Counted from the first letter of the stretch, positions 54,104 to 63,853 are shown. The stretch: DNA of 64,000 bases from G963677325 sp963677325 (GCA_963677325.2 CAXXGM010000007.1:62001-126000), one strand, 5' to 3'. Notes: generated by a model from the letters alone, not told the origin. Numbers and translations: made by a program.

Positions 54104-55831
54104 TTATTTCCTTTTATAAACTATTTTGCCTCCCACAATAGTCATATCTGCTACAATATCTTTAATCTGATCAACAGGACATTCATAAAAATCAGCAGAA
54201 AGAATAGCCATATCCGCTAATTTTCCTTTTTCAATGGAGCCTTTTATCTTTTCTTCCGATGAGGCAAAAGCATTGTTTATAGTGTAAATTTTTAATGCTT
54301 CCTCTCTGGTAATTGCTTCCTCCGGAAGTATTACGGTTCCCCTTTCTGTAGTACGGGTGATCATAGTCCACATACCCAGAAATGGGTTATATGGATTAAT
54401 GGAAGTTTTGGAGTCCCATCCCACCATATGATCTGAGCCGCCATTTACCATGATGCCATTGTCGAGCAAGGTGCGGTAGTTCTGAAAAGCTTTTATTCTT
54501 TCATCTCCCAGGATATATTTAACAGCATCGGCATCCTTATAGAACCAGGCAGGTTGCATGTCAGCATAAACACCCAGACGCTTCATCCTCATTATAGCTT
54601 CCTTCGAGAAGAAATTCCCATGAATAATAGACCAACGTAAGTCTTTTATTGGTTTAATTTTATTTACTTCTTCATATACATCCAAAAGCAGGTCGACACC
54701 GCCATCACCAGTGCTATGGGCCGTAAACTCCCATTTGTTTTCAACAGCATATTTTGCAATCGCCAGTATTTGGTCATGAGTATAATTTACAATACCACGA
54801 TAAGTGGAATCGGTAATTCCAAAAATAGCCTTTGCTTTATTTCCCCAAGGTTCTCTCAGATAGGCTGTGCCGGTTAAAATGCCTCCATCCAGAAAAAGTT
54901 TCATCCGTCCTATTCTGGTCCACTCGTCACCCTGGCCGGTTACGTAACCCAGCGCTTTGATGGAATCAACAAGGTGATTGAAATTTTTTGTAGTCGGTTT
55001 TGGCAATACAATATTCTGACAGACTCTCACGGTAAGATTCCCCGCTTTATGAAGATCCTGGTACATCTTAACGTTATTCTGGTCATTGTCGCCGGAGCAG
55101 AGACTCGTTATACCCAATTCATTGTACCGGGAAAGCATGGATTGCAAGGCATTCAGTTTTTCCTGATAGGTAAGCTCTTTCTCTTTGGGAAGCTTAACAA
55201 GTTTAAAGACTGACGACCTTATATTTCCTGTAAGCTCGCCATTTTTATCTTTAGCAAATCCGGGATTATCGGTTTCTTTGGTAATGCCGGACACTTTCAT
55301 TGCACAGGTGTTGATCATTCCGCCATAGGTACCATTAAGAAAGACCGGATTATTGGGCGCCAGACTATCCAGTTGAGCAAGTGTCGGCTGTTTAAGTTCC
55401 TTTAAACGGGTAAAGAACATCTTTGGCATTATAATCCATTCCCCGTTCTTTTTGGTCCCAGTTTCACTTTTTATCCAGGTAAAGATATCGGAAAGTGAAT
55501 GCACGTCAGGTATTTTATAATTCAGTTCACTGACGGCTGCCCATTCGGGGTGAAGATGTGCATCATCCAATCCAGGGATGATCGTTTTTCCTTGAACATC
55601 AATCAGCTGTGTCTCCTTTCCTGCCAGTTTTTTTATTTCATCGTTTGTTCCGACAGCCGTTATTTTACCGTCTTTCACTGCCACTGCCTGGGCAATAGTG
55701 GATTTCTGATCGACCGTAATGATCTTCCCATTGAAAAGAATCATTTCAGGAGTTAAGGATGGGGAACATCCTAAAAGCAGAAATAATAAATTGGATTGCA
55801 GGGCTAAGAAAAGTTTAGTTTTGAGTTTCAT
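54104..55831 (-). CDS. Amidohydrolase family 3 lipoprotein (YtcJ-like)
   Basis: A 575-residue metal-dependent amidohydrolase with a lipoprotein signal (LLLGCSPS). The family pattern is clear: LFNGKIITVDQ at the start, IIPGLDDAHLHPEW with the HxH pair, AHSTGDGG, IIHGNFF and NGGSDHMVGWD with the final metal aspartate. YtcJ-type proteins hydrolyse N-acyl or cyclic amides; the substrate here is unknown. It is followed by the epimerase after 17 bases. Confidence 0.85.
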   Translation of the reverse strand: MKLKTKLFLALQSNLLFLLLGCSPSLTPEMILFNGKIITVDQKSTIAQAVAVKDGKITAVGTNDEIKKLAGKETQLIDVQGKTIIPGLDDAHLHPEWAAVSELNYKIPDVHSLSDIFTWIKSETGTKKNGEWIIMPKMFFTRLKELKQPTLAQLDSLAPNNPVFLNGTYGGMINTCAMKVSGITKETDNPGFAKDKNGELTGNIRSSVFKLVKLPKEKELTYQEKLNALQSMLSRYNELGITSLCSGDNDQNNVKMYQDLHKAGNLTVRVCQNIVLPKPTTKNFNHLVDSIKALGYVTGQGDEWTRIGRMKLFLDGGILTGTAYLREPWGNKAKAIFGITDSTYRGIVNYTHDQILAIAKYAVENKWEFTAHSTGDGGVDLLLDVYEEVNKIKPIKDLRWSIIHGNFFSKEAIMRMKRLGVYADMQPAWFYKDADAVKYILGDERIKAFQNYRTLLDNGIMVNGGSDHMVGWDSKTSINPYNPFLGMWTMITRTTERGTVILPEEAITREEALKIYTINNAFASSEEKIKGSIEKGKLADMAILSADFYECPVDQIKDIVADMTIVGGKIVYKRK

Positions 55832-55986
55832 ATATAAAAAGTTTTATTTAATTTCCTGAATAAGCATTACAAATGTACCATTCTCTTATGAATTGGCAAA
55901 TGAAAACCGGAAGTTTCCATCAGACTTATTCCCTTTTGAATCTGTGCAATAGTGATAAAAAAATTCCCGGAAGTTTGAACCTATCT

Positions 55987-56766
55987 TTAAAGGAATTCGG
56001 AAATCTGTTTGCGTTTATTAAACCGCACCAAGGACTGATAACCGGTTTCTTGGAGAAGTTTTTTCGCTTCATCAAAATAGCGTCCTATTTGGTCTGCTTT
56101 GTGAGAGTCGGATCCAAGGGTTACCGGTACTCCAGCCTTAAAGAGTTCGGAGAGCAATTCTTTGCCCGGAAAAAATTCTCCGCAGGGCCTGTCTTTGCCG
56201 CTGGTGTTTACTTCAAATGCCACTCCTGCAGATGCAAACACTTTTGCGGTTTCCCTGAATAGCTCTGTTTTTGGTGAATCGGTCCAGATGCAATGCTTTT
56301 TGATCAAATCAGGATGTGCCATGTAATCAAAAAGCCCTGATTTAACTGCTTTCTGAAGTTCTCCAAAGTACCATTCATAAAGATAATCAGGAGTAAATTC
56401 CGAATTGCGGCTTTTATCCGTATCGTAATTCCAGTCATTAAGAAAATGGATCGATCCTATTAGGTAATCAAAATCGTGTTGCTGAAGTACTTTCCCAAGT
56501 TCCTCTTCCATTTCGGGAAAATAATCAACTTCGAGTCCAAAGAGAATATTGATCTGATCGCCAAATTTATCTCTCATCTCTTTAATCTTATCCTCCAAAG
56601 AGGCGATACCATCTATATGAACAGCCCATTTGACCTTGTGCCGGATACAAAAATGATCGGAGAAGCCAATTTCACCAAATCCCTTTTCAATGGCTGATAA
56701 AACCATTTCTTCATGAGAATTAGCCCCATCCGAGAGCCGGGTGTGCATATGATAATCAAAATTCAT
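55987..56766 (-). CDS. PHP-domain phosphoesterase (histidinol-phosphatase-like)
   Basis: A 259-residue PHP-fold protein. Metal motifs are DYHMHTRLSDGA at the start, FSDHFCIRHK, GLEVDYFPE, IGSIHFLNDW, YMAHPDLIKK and the closing TLGSDSHK. These fit the HisK-type histidinol phosphatase, but the rest of the his pathway is not nearby, so it may act on another phosphate ester. It lies 63 bases downstream of the GH32-like gene in the same direction. Confidence 0.85.
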   Translation of the reverse strand: MNFDYHMHTRLSDGANSHEEMVLSAIEKGFGEIGFSDHFCIRHKVKWAVHIDGIASLEDKIKEMRDKFGDQINILFGLEVDYFPEMEEELGKVLQQHDFDYLIGSIHFLNDWNYDTDKSRNSEFTPDYLYEWYFGELQKAVKSGLFDYMAHPDLIKKHCIWTDSPKTELFRETAKVFASAGVAFEVNTSGKDRPCGEFFPGKELLSELFKAGVPVTLGSDSHKADQIGRYFDEAKKLLQETGYQSLVRFNKRKQISEFL

Positions 56767-56829
56767 GTTCCTTAATTTTTAACGAGAGAGTAATCTGAAT
56801 CAGATATCTGCTAAACAAAAATTAATCAG

Positions 56830-58263
56830 CTATTTACCTTCTTTCCATACTGATTTTATTGTATAGATCTCCAGTTGATCGACAAAGAGTTCACCTCCCT
56901 GAGTCCAAAGTACCAAATCATCTTCTCCTTCAGTCGGAGTAAAACAACTGCTTAAAACTGATTCTCCTCCATTTGCAAATACTTCAATGGATGTGCGGTC
57001 AACTAATATTTCCAACTCCAGCTTCCCATTTTTAGGTTCCACCAGAACCTGTCGTGAAAGACAGTCGAGCGATTTTCGTGCCGTTTCATATTTTATAATA
57101 GTTCCTGAGGATTTTTTCCCGTTGCGGATAATGAAACCGAATCCATCCGAGGTTTTGGGGTCAAATATTCCTTTAATAAGCAAAGCATCACCGTTAATTG
57201 CTCCGATCAGGTTGCCCTTTAATCCGGGAATCAGATTTTTTTCTTTTTTCTTTAAATCTTTATCGAAAAATTTATCAAGACCATCAATGGGTTTCCGGCA
57301 AAGTAAAGAACCTGTTTGTGTCTTTCGAAGAGATAACTCGCAAGGGAAGGTCATTTGGCCGTTAAAGGGCATTCCGGGAAATTTACCTCCACGCATCCAT
57401 GCAATCTGTATTACTTTTCCATCTGGTAGATTGGTCCAGGCATGTGCAGCCTGGAAATTCTTACCCAAATCAATTTTTCGGATTTTTGTTTCAGGGATAA
57501 AGGACTTGCCATCAAATTTTCCTGTTAAGTATTCATTTCCACCCGATAAGATCCATTTTGTTTCTCCATCCATAGTGAGCTTAAACAGGTCGGCACTACT
57601 GCTGAATCCTTCCAGATGGCTTTGTAATTCCCAATGCAACAAATCGCTGGAATTATAAATTGAAATGCCCTGCTTTGATACGTCTCCATCAGGACAACGA
57701 TAGATAGTCATTATCCATTTACCTGAAACCTGATCAAAAAACACATTGGGTCCTAAGGTATTATCATTTCCAGGTTCAATCAATGGATTTTTATTATATT
57801 TCTTCCAGGTGCGTCCTTTGTCATTGCTGAATGCCAGACATTGGCCACATTCTCTTCCGGTATAAAAGAGGAGTATTGTTTTTTCTTCTCCCTGTTGAAG
57901 ACCCGTCAGGTTTTTCTCATCCACTACTGCGCTTCCTGAATGGGGAGTGCATATGTTTTCTCCCGAACCGGGTAGATTAAGTACGGGCAGATTTTCCCAT
58001 TTAATCAGATCTTTGCTTACTGCATGGCCCCATTGTGTTGGAGCGGTTGCGGTGGTATCCGGCTGATATTGATAAAACATATGATACTCTCCATTATAAA
58101 AAAACTGTCCCAAAGGAGTACTCATTATCCCTTTTCCAGGTGAAAAATGGAATTGAGGACGATAGGTTTCATCAAAATATTTTTTATCGGATTTATCAAT
58201 TGGTTTAGCCGCAAACGCAAAAGAAAAGGATATAGTAGTTAAAATTAAAAATATAAATTTCAT
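56830..58263 (-). CDS. GH32-like protein lacking the catalytic acids
   Basis: A 477-residue secreted protein (signal peptide ends AFAA) with the GH32 five-bladed propeller and C-terminal beta-sandwich. The start YRPQFHFSPGKG and GEYHMFYQYQP fit GH32 closely, but the nucleophile motif WMNDPNG reads IMSTPLG (Thr49 in place of Asp), the RDP motif reads LGP (170-172), and ECPDLF reads SSADLF (222-227). All three acids are gone, while surrounding residues and the fold are kept. It cannot work by the normal GH32 mechanism; it may bind fructans or sialyl-like ligands or catalyse something else. It opens the minus-strand cluster. Confidence 0.8.
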   Translation of the reverse strand: MKFIFLILTTISFSFAFAAKPIDKSDKKYFDETYRPQFHFSPGKGIMSTPLGQFFYNGEYHMFYQYQPDTTATAPTQWGHAVSKDLIKWENLPVLNLPGSGENICTPHSGSAVVDEKNLTGLQQGEEKTILLFYTGRECGQCLAFSNDKGRTWKKYNKNPLIEPGNDNTLGPNVFFDQVSGKWIMTIYRCPDGDVSKQGISIYNSSDLLHWELQSHLEGFSSSADLFKLTMDGETKWILSGGNEYLTGKFDGKSFIPETKIRKIDLGKNFQAAHAWTNLPDGKVIQIAWMRGGKFPGMPFNGQMTFPCELSLRKTQTGSLLCRKPIDGLDKFFDKDLKKKEKNLIPGLKGNLIGAINGDALLIKGIFDPKTSDGFGFIIRNGKKSSGTIIKYETARKSLDCLSRQVLVEPKNGKLELEILVDRTSIEVFANGGESVLSSCFTPTEGEDDLVLWTQGGELFVDQLEIYTIKSVWKEGK

Positions 58264-58729
58264 ATGTTTTTAATTAGTTTTTAATGGTCAGATGGAACTC
58301 GCCGTTAACAATCATTCAACTTTGTGCGAAAGATAGAATCATGGCTCGTTTCATGATATGATCTTTTTTATGTAGCCTAAGCTATTTTCGCCAAATGTAA
58401 AGAAAAAATTAAAAGTATCGAATTATTTGGATTGCTGAAATCTGAAGATGTCCGGATTACTGAGATTCTATTCAAAATTTCACTTAATATCTTCATCTGA
58501 GTGAAGTTCTTGCAATACTGATTTTTGTCCATATAAAGTAGGAATTGGAAAGACAGATCAGATAGGAATACTAAATACCTCGGTTGAAGATTATTCAATC
58601 TCAAAGAAAAGAGAAACTGGATTTGTCTAAACGGTTAATGTAAAAAAATATAATGATTTAAATCAGATCCAATTATTTTGATTTGACTTAAAATGATAAT
58701 TTTGAGAATCAATATTGTAGTAAATTGCT
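58264..58729. other. Divergent gap of 466 bases
   Basis: Promoters for the minus-strand cluster and for the antiporter must lie here. No repeat family, hairpin or consensus promoter stands out. A 75-codon frame at 58377-58604 on the minus strand has no recognisable features and is not called. Confidence 0.4.
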
Positions 58730-60874
58730 ATGAATAAAATATTCGAAAATCTGCAACATATCTTTCAAACCCCTTTTCAAAGTTCTGTCCTGGTTTTTGT
58801 GGTGATTTTATTCATTATCCTTTTGGCTCCGTTGATATTCAGAAGTATTAAGATTCCCGGAATTATCGGGCTCATCCTATCAGGGCTTATCGTCGGTCCA
58901 CATGGACTGAATCTTCTGGAAAAGAATTCAGCAGTAGATCTGTTTTCCACGATTGGTCTCTTGTATATTATGTTTCTTGCAGGTCTTGAACTCGATCTAA
59001 AAGAATTTAACAAAAACAAGTATAAGAGCATCGTATTCGGTGCATTTACTTTCCTTTTCCCTTTTTCTATTGGTTTCCCGGTTTGCAGAAATTTGCTTGG
59101 ATTCAGTCTTGAAACCAGCCTGCTTGTCTCAAGTATGTTTTCAACGCATACTCTTGTAACTTATCCTATTGTAAGCCGGATTGGAATTTCACGAAATAAA
59201 GCAGTAGCCCTTACAGTGGGGGGAACCATGCTGACTGACACGGCCGTTTTGATTATTCTGGCAATTATTGCCGGCTCAGCCGGGGGGGAAATCGATTATC
59301 ACTTTTGGATTCGGTTCGCTATATCTGTTGTCCTGTTTCTTGCAATCGTTTTTTTCATTATACCTAAAATGGCTTCCTGGTTCTTCAGAAATCTTGAGAA
59401 CGAAAAAAATTCTCATTTCATTTTTGTTCTGGCTATGGTTTTTTTATCTGCTCTTTTATCCGAAATTGCAGGTTTGGAGCCAATCATTGGTGCTTTTGCG
59501 GCCGGGATAGCATTGAATAAACTGATTCCCAGGACCTCCTCTTTAATGAACAGAGTTGAATTTGTTGGGAATTCTCTTTTTATTCCTTTTTTCCTTATTA
59601 GTGTCGGGATGCTGATTAATCCCAATGTAATCTTTCAGGGTTCCGCGGCAATGATTATTGCAATAACACTTACTATAACGGCACTGACCGGAAAATACAT
59701 CGCTGCCTTGGTTACCTCCGTTCTATTTAAATTTTCAGTTCCCCAGCGTAACCTTATTTTTGGTTTAAGCAGCTCTCATGCTGCTGCAACTATAGCCGTA
59801 ATCATGGTGGGATACAGGATTGGTTTGGTTAATGAAAGTATTCTGAACGGAACAATTGTTTTGATTCTCGTTACCTGCCTTGTGGCTTCTTTTGTGACTG
59901 AATATTCGGCCAAAAAAATATTGCTGACCGGAGAAGTGGAGAAACCTTCCCTTTCGACATTTCGTGATCAGAAGATCCTTGTACCGATCTACAATCCGAA
60001 TAACATGGAGCGCTTACTTGATCTGGCCATGGCCATAAAGATTCCCAGAAATCCGTTTCCTATAGTCAGTCTCTCTGTTGTTGAGGATGATCAGAAAGCA
60101 GTCGGAAGGCTGATTGAAGCAAAGAAGATGCTGGAAAAGGCAATGATTCATGCCTCTGCTTCAGATCAGAAAGTGGAGATTATCACCACAATCAGTCAGA
60201 ATGTACCAACCGGGATTAAACGGGTTGCCAAAGAAATATTTGCTTCCGAAATAATTATTGGCTTTGCACTAAAAAGACAGTTTACTGATCTGTTGTTTGG
60301 AAATACTGTAAAATATATCGTCGAAAATACATGGCAATCAGTTTGGGTGTGCAGCATTTCACCTTATCTTTATAAGTATAACAAAATATCGGTTATATGT
60401 CCCAGGCATGCTGAGCATGAATATGGTTTTGATCACTGGCTTGACCGTATTTTCCGCCTTTCTGATACTTTGAAAATTCCCATAGAATTTCTTGCCACAA
60501 TAAAAACATTTGATAGCATCAACGAAAATTTGCGAAAAAACAAGTTCAGTTCCAATATAAAACATACTGAATTCAACCATTGGTATGATTTTACCAGTAT
60601 TTCTTCATCTATTCTGCCAACAGATTTAACGATGATTGTATTGCCTCGTAAGGGTGGCGTGTCATATGAAAATATTCAGGAAAATATACCGCGTTTGATG
60701 TCAAAGCAATTTGATAATTATAATTTCATACTTATTTATCCTTCTGTGGCGGAAACAAATACAGACATGATGTTCTCCAATGATTTTGATCCGGGATTAA
60801 TTGAAAAGGGCATTGACCAAATTTCCAAGAGTGCTAAGTCTATAACAGAAATATTTCAAAAAAAGAACACTTAA
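58730..60874 (+). CDS. CPA2-type cation:proton antiporter with C-terminal USP-like domains
   Basis: A 714-residue membrane protein. Residues about 15-395 hold twelve or so membrane segments of the KefB/NapA family, with GPHGLNLLEKNSAVDLFSTIGLLYI and the AGLELDLKEF segment and SSSHAAATIAVIMVG. From residue about 410 there are two soluble segments that look like universal-stress-protein folds (SLSTFRDQKILVPI and YNKISVICPRH). It exchanges monovalent cations for protons; the tail may sense nucleotides or stress. Confidence 0.88.
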   Translation: MNKIFENLQHIFQTPFQSSVLVFVVILFIILLAPLIFRSIKIPGIIGLILSGLIVGPHGLNLLEKNSAVDLFSTIGLLYIMFLAGLELDLKEFNKNKYKSIVFGAFTFLFPFSIGFPVCRNLLGFSLETSLLVSSMFSTHTLVTYPIVSRIGISRNKAVALTVGGTMLTDTAVLIILAIIAGSAGGEIDYHFWIRFAISVVLFLAIVFFIIPKMASWFFRNLENEKNSHFIFVLAMVFLSALLSEIAGLEPIIGAFAAGIALNKLIPRTSSLMNRVEFVGNSLFIPFFLISVGMLINPNVIFQGSAAMIIAITLTITALTGKYIAALVTSVLFKFSVPQRNLIFGLSSSHAAATIAVIMVGYRIGLVNESILNGTIVLILVTCLVASFVTEYSAKKILLTGEVEKPSLSTFRDQKILVPIYNPNNMERLLDLAMAIKIPRNPFPIVSLSVVEDDQKAVGRLIEAKKMLEKAMIHASASDQKVEIITTISQNVPTGIKRVAKEIFASEIIIGFALKRQFTDLLFGNTVKYIVENTWQSVWVCSISPYLYKYNKISVICPRHAEHEYGFDHWLDRIFRLSDTLKIPIEFLATIKTFDSINENLRKNKFSSNIKHTEFNHWYDFTSISSSILPTDLTMIVLPRKGGVSYENIQENIPRLMSKQFDNYNFILIYPSVAETNTDMMFSNDFDPGLIEKGIDQISKSAKSITEIFQKKNT

Positions 60875-61063
60875 CTATGAAATTAATGATATAGAGTAAT
60901 TCTTTCTTCTCTGAAGTGAGCATTACTTTCAATCTCATTAATTATGAACCTGTTTCTTTGAATTCCAATAAGGGTTTCTTTTGAAATTATATTGGGCTCC
61001 TCAATTTAAACTTTTAACAGGTGTTTTTGTTGTACTCTGATTATAAATTAAATTTTTCAAATT

Positions 61064-61462
61064 ATGGGACGTCAGGATGTTTATCATGAAATTGAACAGT
61101 TAATGGGAGTAATTCCTGTGATGTTCAAAGAACTTCCCGATTCCTCTATAGAGCAGGAATGGGAGTTGTTTAAAAAGACACAGATAGAAGAAACGGCCAT
61201 TCCCAATAAATACCGGGAATTAATTGGAGTTGCAATTGCTGCCGCGACCAAATGCCGTTATTGTTCATATTTTCACACTGAGATGGCTAAATTATTTGGT
61301 GCTACCAATGCTGAAATCGAGGATGCTGTCCATTATGCAAAGGCAAGCACTGGATGGAGTACTTACTTAAATGGTCTTCAGACTGATTTCAATCAGTTCA
61401 AATCCGAGATCGATCGTGCCTGTGAGCACATCCGTCAATCGCAGATGCAGGCCGTACACTAA
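61064..61462 (+). CDS. AhpD-like/carboxymuconolactone decarboxylase-family protein
   Basis: A 132-residue all-helical protein. The redox motif is KCRYCSYFHTEMAKLFG: a CxxC pair followed by His, as in the AhpD peroxidase family. Family members reduce peroxides or act as thiol disulphide partners. It is on the plus strand, facing a minus-strand repair/NO group, with a hairpin at the junction. Confidence 0.87.
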   Translation: MGRQDVYHEIEQLMGVIPVMFKELPDSSIEQEWELFKKTQIEETAIPNKYRELIGVAIAAATKCRYCSYFHTEMAKLFGATNAEIEDAVHYAKASTGWSTYLNGLQTDFNQFKSEIDRACEHIRQSQMQAVH

Positions 61463-61497
61463 TAATGAAAATAGGGCCGAGGTCCTATGAGTATTGT

Positions 61498-61550
61498 CAT
61501 TAATAACCCCAACAAGGAGTTATTAATGATTTAATCCTTTTAAAAGGGAT
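61498..61550. terminator. Convergent hairpins after the AhpD-like gene
   Basis: CATTAATAAC (61498-61507) pairs exactly with GTTATTAATG (61519-61528), followed by a second small stem AATCCTTTT/AAAAGGGAT (61533-61550). Likely terminates transcription of both converging genes; no long U run. Confidence 0.6.
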
Positions 61551-61563
61551 ATCGATTTGGAAG

Positions 61564-62082
61564 TCATTTCTGTGACGCAAATGCATAAGACGCAACTTCT
61601 TTTAACTCCTCTACTCTGATGGCCGCCTCCCCGCGAATAGGGAAATGCATCACATAAATTTTGGATTCAAGGATATCGGTTTGCCATCCGAAAGAAATCT
61701 CATTTAATCCACTGAATTTCCGGTAAGTTACTTTGCCTACGAAACAAACCACAGGCGGTTTATGCACATGAATAATGGAAACTATATTTTTTACTCCAGG
61801 TGCTTCTTCACCCTTTTTTAGCATCGTGGCATTGTTACTTGGCCTGTCAACAACATTAACTAATCCGAGCTGATATATTTTATTAAATCGATTTTCATAG
61901 ATTTCTCTCAGCTTTTGATCGTTTTTAAGATCTTCCGTTTTTTCATGAATAAGCCCAGCCTGATTCAGCAGATACCAGAACATTTTATTATTGGAAAAAG
62001 GAACAGCTCTTCGGTAAGATCCCTCATGAGGGTTGATGCCGATAAATAATATTTTGCTATTATGATATTGATAATGAATCAT
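61564..62082 (-). CDS. Uracil-DNA glycosylase-superfamily protein (MUG/TDG-like)
   Basis: A 172-residue protein. The first UDG motif reads LFIGINPHEGSYRRAVPF (Asn as in the TDG/MUG branch) followed by NNKMFWYLLNQAGL; the second motif region is VMHFPIRGEAAIR. It probably removes uracil or thymine from mismatched pairs, or deaminated bases. It is the last gene of a minus-strand group whose members fit nitrosative stress, which deaminates bases. The link is inference. Confidence 0.78.
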   Translation of the reverse strand: MIHYQYHNSKILFIGINPHEGSYRRAVPFSNNKMFWYLLNQAGLIHEKTEDLKNDQKLREIYENRFNKIYQLGLVNVVDRPSNNATMLKKGEEAPGVKNIVSIIHVHKPPVVCFVGKVTYRKFSGLNEISFGWQTDILESKIYVMHFPIRGEAAIRVEELKEVASYAFASQK

Positions 62083-62159
62083 TCAAAACTGATATAAATT
62101 TCGGAAAGTTATAAAAATAAGCAGAAATCTTTAAAATAAATCATGAAAAGCTTTCATCC

Positions 62160-62690
62160 CTATTCTCCCGGATAGGTCAATTCGCCCTCGATTATCCTTG
62201 CAGGTTGTGTATAGGGATGTTCTTTTGTCTTATCCATTTCTAAAATATGAATCACTGTCCATCCTTTTAATTTTAAGTAATCGGAAACCATCGAACGGTG
62301 ACATCTCCACCAGACAGCTTCTGCACACATCAAGGCTACACGATTTTTATGTGCCAGTTCTTCCAGTTCATTGACGGCTTCTTTAAATTCACGGGTTTCC
62401 ATGTAATCGGCATAACCTCTGAACGATTCTTTTCTCCATCCATAGTTGTGAGAATCCTTCTTTGTTCTTCGGCGGCCTCCAAGATTTTTTAAATGGAGGT
62501 ACTCAATATTTTTTTCCGGAAGCGTGATTTCCAGCGCTTCTTTGTTAAAATGAGGATAACGGTTTGATCCCGGGAGACTTCTGATATCTGCAACAAGCTT
62601 TATATCAAAAGAAACCAGGATACCCGAAAATTCTTCAATAGTACGGGTCGAATGTCCAATGGTCCAGATTACCTTTTGGCCATTATCCAT
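62160..62690 (-). CDS. DUF488 protein
   Basis: A 176-residue DUF488 protein: IWTIGHSTRTIEEF, LVADIRSLPGSNRYPHF, YLHLKNLGGRR and the cysteine motif ALMCAEAVWWRCHRS are all characteristic. The biochemical role is not known. It begins one base after the stop of the reductase gene, so the two are translationally coupled. Confidence 0.87.
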   Translation of the reverse strand: MDNGQKVIWTIGHSTRTIEEFSGILVSFDIKLVADIRSLPGSNRYPHFNKEALEITLPEKNIEYLHLKNLGGRRRTKKDSHNYGWRKESFRGYADYMETREFKEAVNELEELAHKNRVALMCAEAVWWRCHRSMVSDYLKLKGWTVIHILEMDKTKEHPYTQPARIIEGELTYPGE

Positions 62691-62691
62691 C

Positions 62692-63363
62692 TTAAAAAGT
62701 TTCGGTAATGATATGCTCCGCTGCTACTCCAAGGCTATCCAGATGGGCCAATACCGCAATCATCATAGGAGGGGGGCCGCAAACATAAAAAAATTGCTTA
62801 AAATCTGTAATATATTGTTTGATAAGGGTAGGATTTATAAGGCCGAATTCATATTCATCTTTCTTCTGATCTGAAAGAATATTGATGAAGTTATTGCCAA
62901 GCATTTTCTTAAATTCATCTCTCAAGATGATGTCATCCGTAGTCTTATTGGCGAAAAAAAGCATGTTCCCGTTCAATTCATTTTTCGCTTCCAGATCCCT
63001 CAATATTGCAATAAAAGGAGTTACTCCTGCTCCGCCTGCTATAAAAATCCCTTTCCCCTTATAGGATATAGCTCCCCATACGTCTCTTACGATTAGTTCA
63101 TTCCCTTCCTGAAGTTTCCCCAGCTCATTGGTAATACCCTGATGGTTGGGATATATTTTAATCGTAAATTCAAGATATGGACTGTTCGTCAGACAGGTAA
63201 ACGTGAACGGGCGTTTTTTATTCTTTAATCCCGGAGTATTGATCGAAACATCGGTAGCCTGACCCGGAACAAAGGCATATCCTTTTGGTTTTTCAATTCT
63301 AAACCTTTTTACATCATGGGTTATTTCTTCAATATCAAGTATTTTGACAATGTGCTCAGCCAT
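62692..63363 (-). CDS. FAD/NAD(P)H oxidoreductase (flavodoxin reductase-like)
   Basis: A 223-residue ferredoxin-NADP reductase-fold enzyme with an FAD-binding barrel (KRPFTFTCLTNS) and an NAD(P)-binding lobe (GIFIAGGAGVTPFIAILRDLE, then YVCGPPPMMIAVLAHL). No haem or iron-sulphur domain is fused, so it must pass electrons to a separate partner. With the nitric oxide reductase end upstream, a role in NO detoxification is plausible. Confidence 0.88.
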   Translation of the reverse strand: MAEHIVKILDIEEITHDVKRFRIEKPKGYAFVPGQATDVSINTPGLKNKKRPFTFTCLTNSPYLEFTIKIYPNHQGITNELGKLQEGNELIVRDVWGAISYKGKGIFIAGGAGVTPFIAILRDLEAKNELNGNMLFFANKTTDDIILRDEFKKMLGNNFINILSDQKKDEYEFGLINPTLIKQYITDFKQFFYVCGPPPMMIAVLAHLDSLGVAAEHIITETF

Positions 63364-63409
63364 TTATGTTTTTGTTTAAACTTAAATCTTAAGTAATTAT
63401 TTTAACATT

Positions 63410-63556
63410 AAGTAATTGGAATAAAATAATGTCGTACGAGGCTTATAGGCTACAGGTGTTTAGGCTAAAGGTATAAGGGGGAATATTATGATCCTTCAGC
63501 CTAAAGTCTAAACTCCTTCAGCCTGAAAATACGACAATATATTCTTGACATTACTT
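63410..63556. mobile_element. MITE-like element, copy B
   Basis: Copy B of the element at 29713-29855: same terminal repeats (TTAAGTAAT...ATTACTTAA), the same inner words TTTAGGCTAAAGG and CTTCAGCCTAAAGTCTAAAC, with scattered substitutions and small indels. It sits between the reductase gene and the small ORF upstream, so it interrupts the leader of the reductase operon. Confidence 0.8.
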
Positions 63557-63559
63557 AAT

Positions 63560-63760
63560 TTATTGTTCCCGCAGATATTTACTAATTTTCATAATAGTCC
63601 TGATATTTGCTTTCAGTTTTCTTCTTTTAACGATCAGGTATTCGTATGAATTTTCCCTGATTTTAAAATCAACATATTGATTTTGAACGATTGTTCCAAA
63701 TTCCGGGAAAATCTTCCCTTTATTTACCTTAGAATCTTTTTCTGTAATAATATTTTCCAT
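63560..63760 (-). CDS. Small hypothetical protein (66 residues)
   Basis: A short basic protein (MENIITEKDSKVNKGKIFP start; KRRKLKANIRTIMKISKY near the end). No family recognised. It lies between the end of the probable nitric oxide reductase gene (gap 93 bases) and the MITE, in the same direction. It could be real or chance; the MITE starts four bases after its stop, which is at least consistent with an insertion after a gene. Confidence 0.4.
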   Translation of the reverse strand: MENIITEKDSKVNKGKIFPEFGTIVQNQYVDFKIRENSYEYLIVKRRKLKANIRTIMKISKYLREQ

Positions 63761-63853
63761 GTCTCAATAAAAATTAATAATTGATTCAAATTCCATTTTC
63801 CAGAGATTTCCTTCAGCAGGATTTAAGATGTACAAAAGGTTGGTTTTTAATCG

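Noticed and set aside
58377..58604. A 75-residue protein in the divergent gap
   Set aside because: No signal, no conserved pattern and unlikely composition; probably a chance frame.
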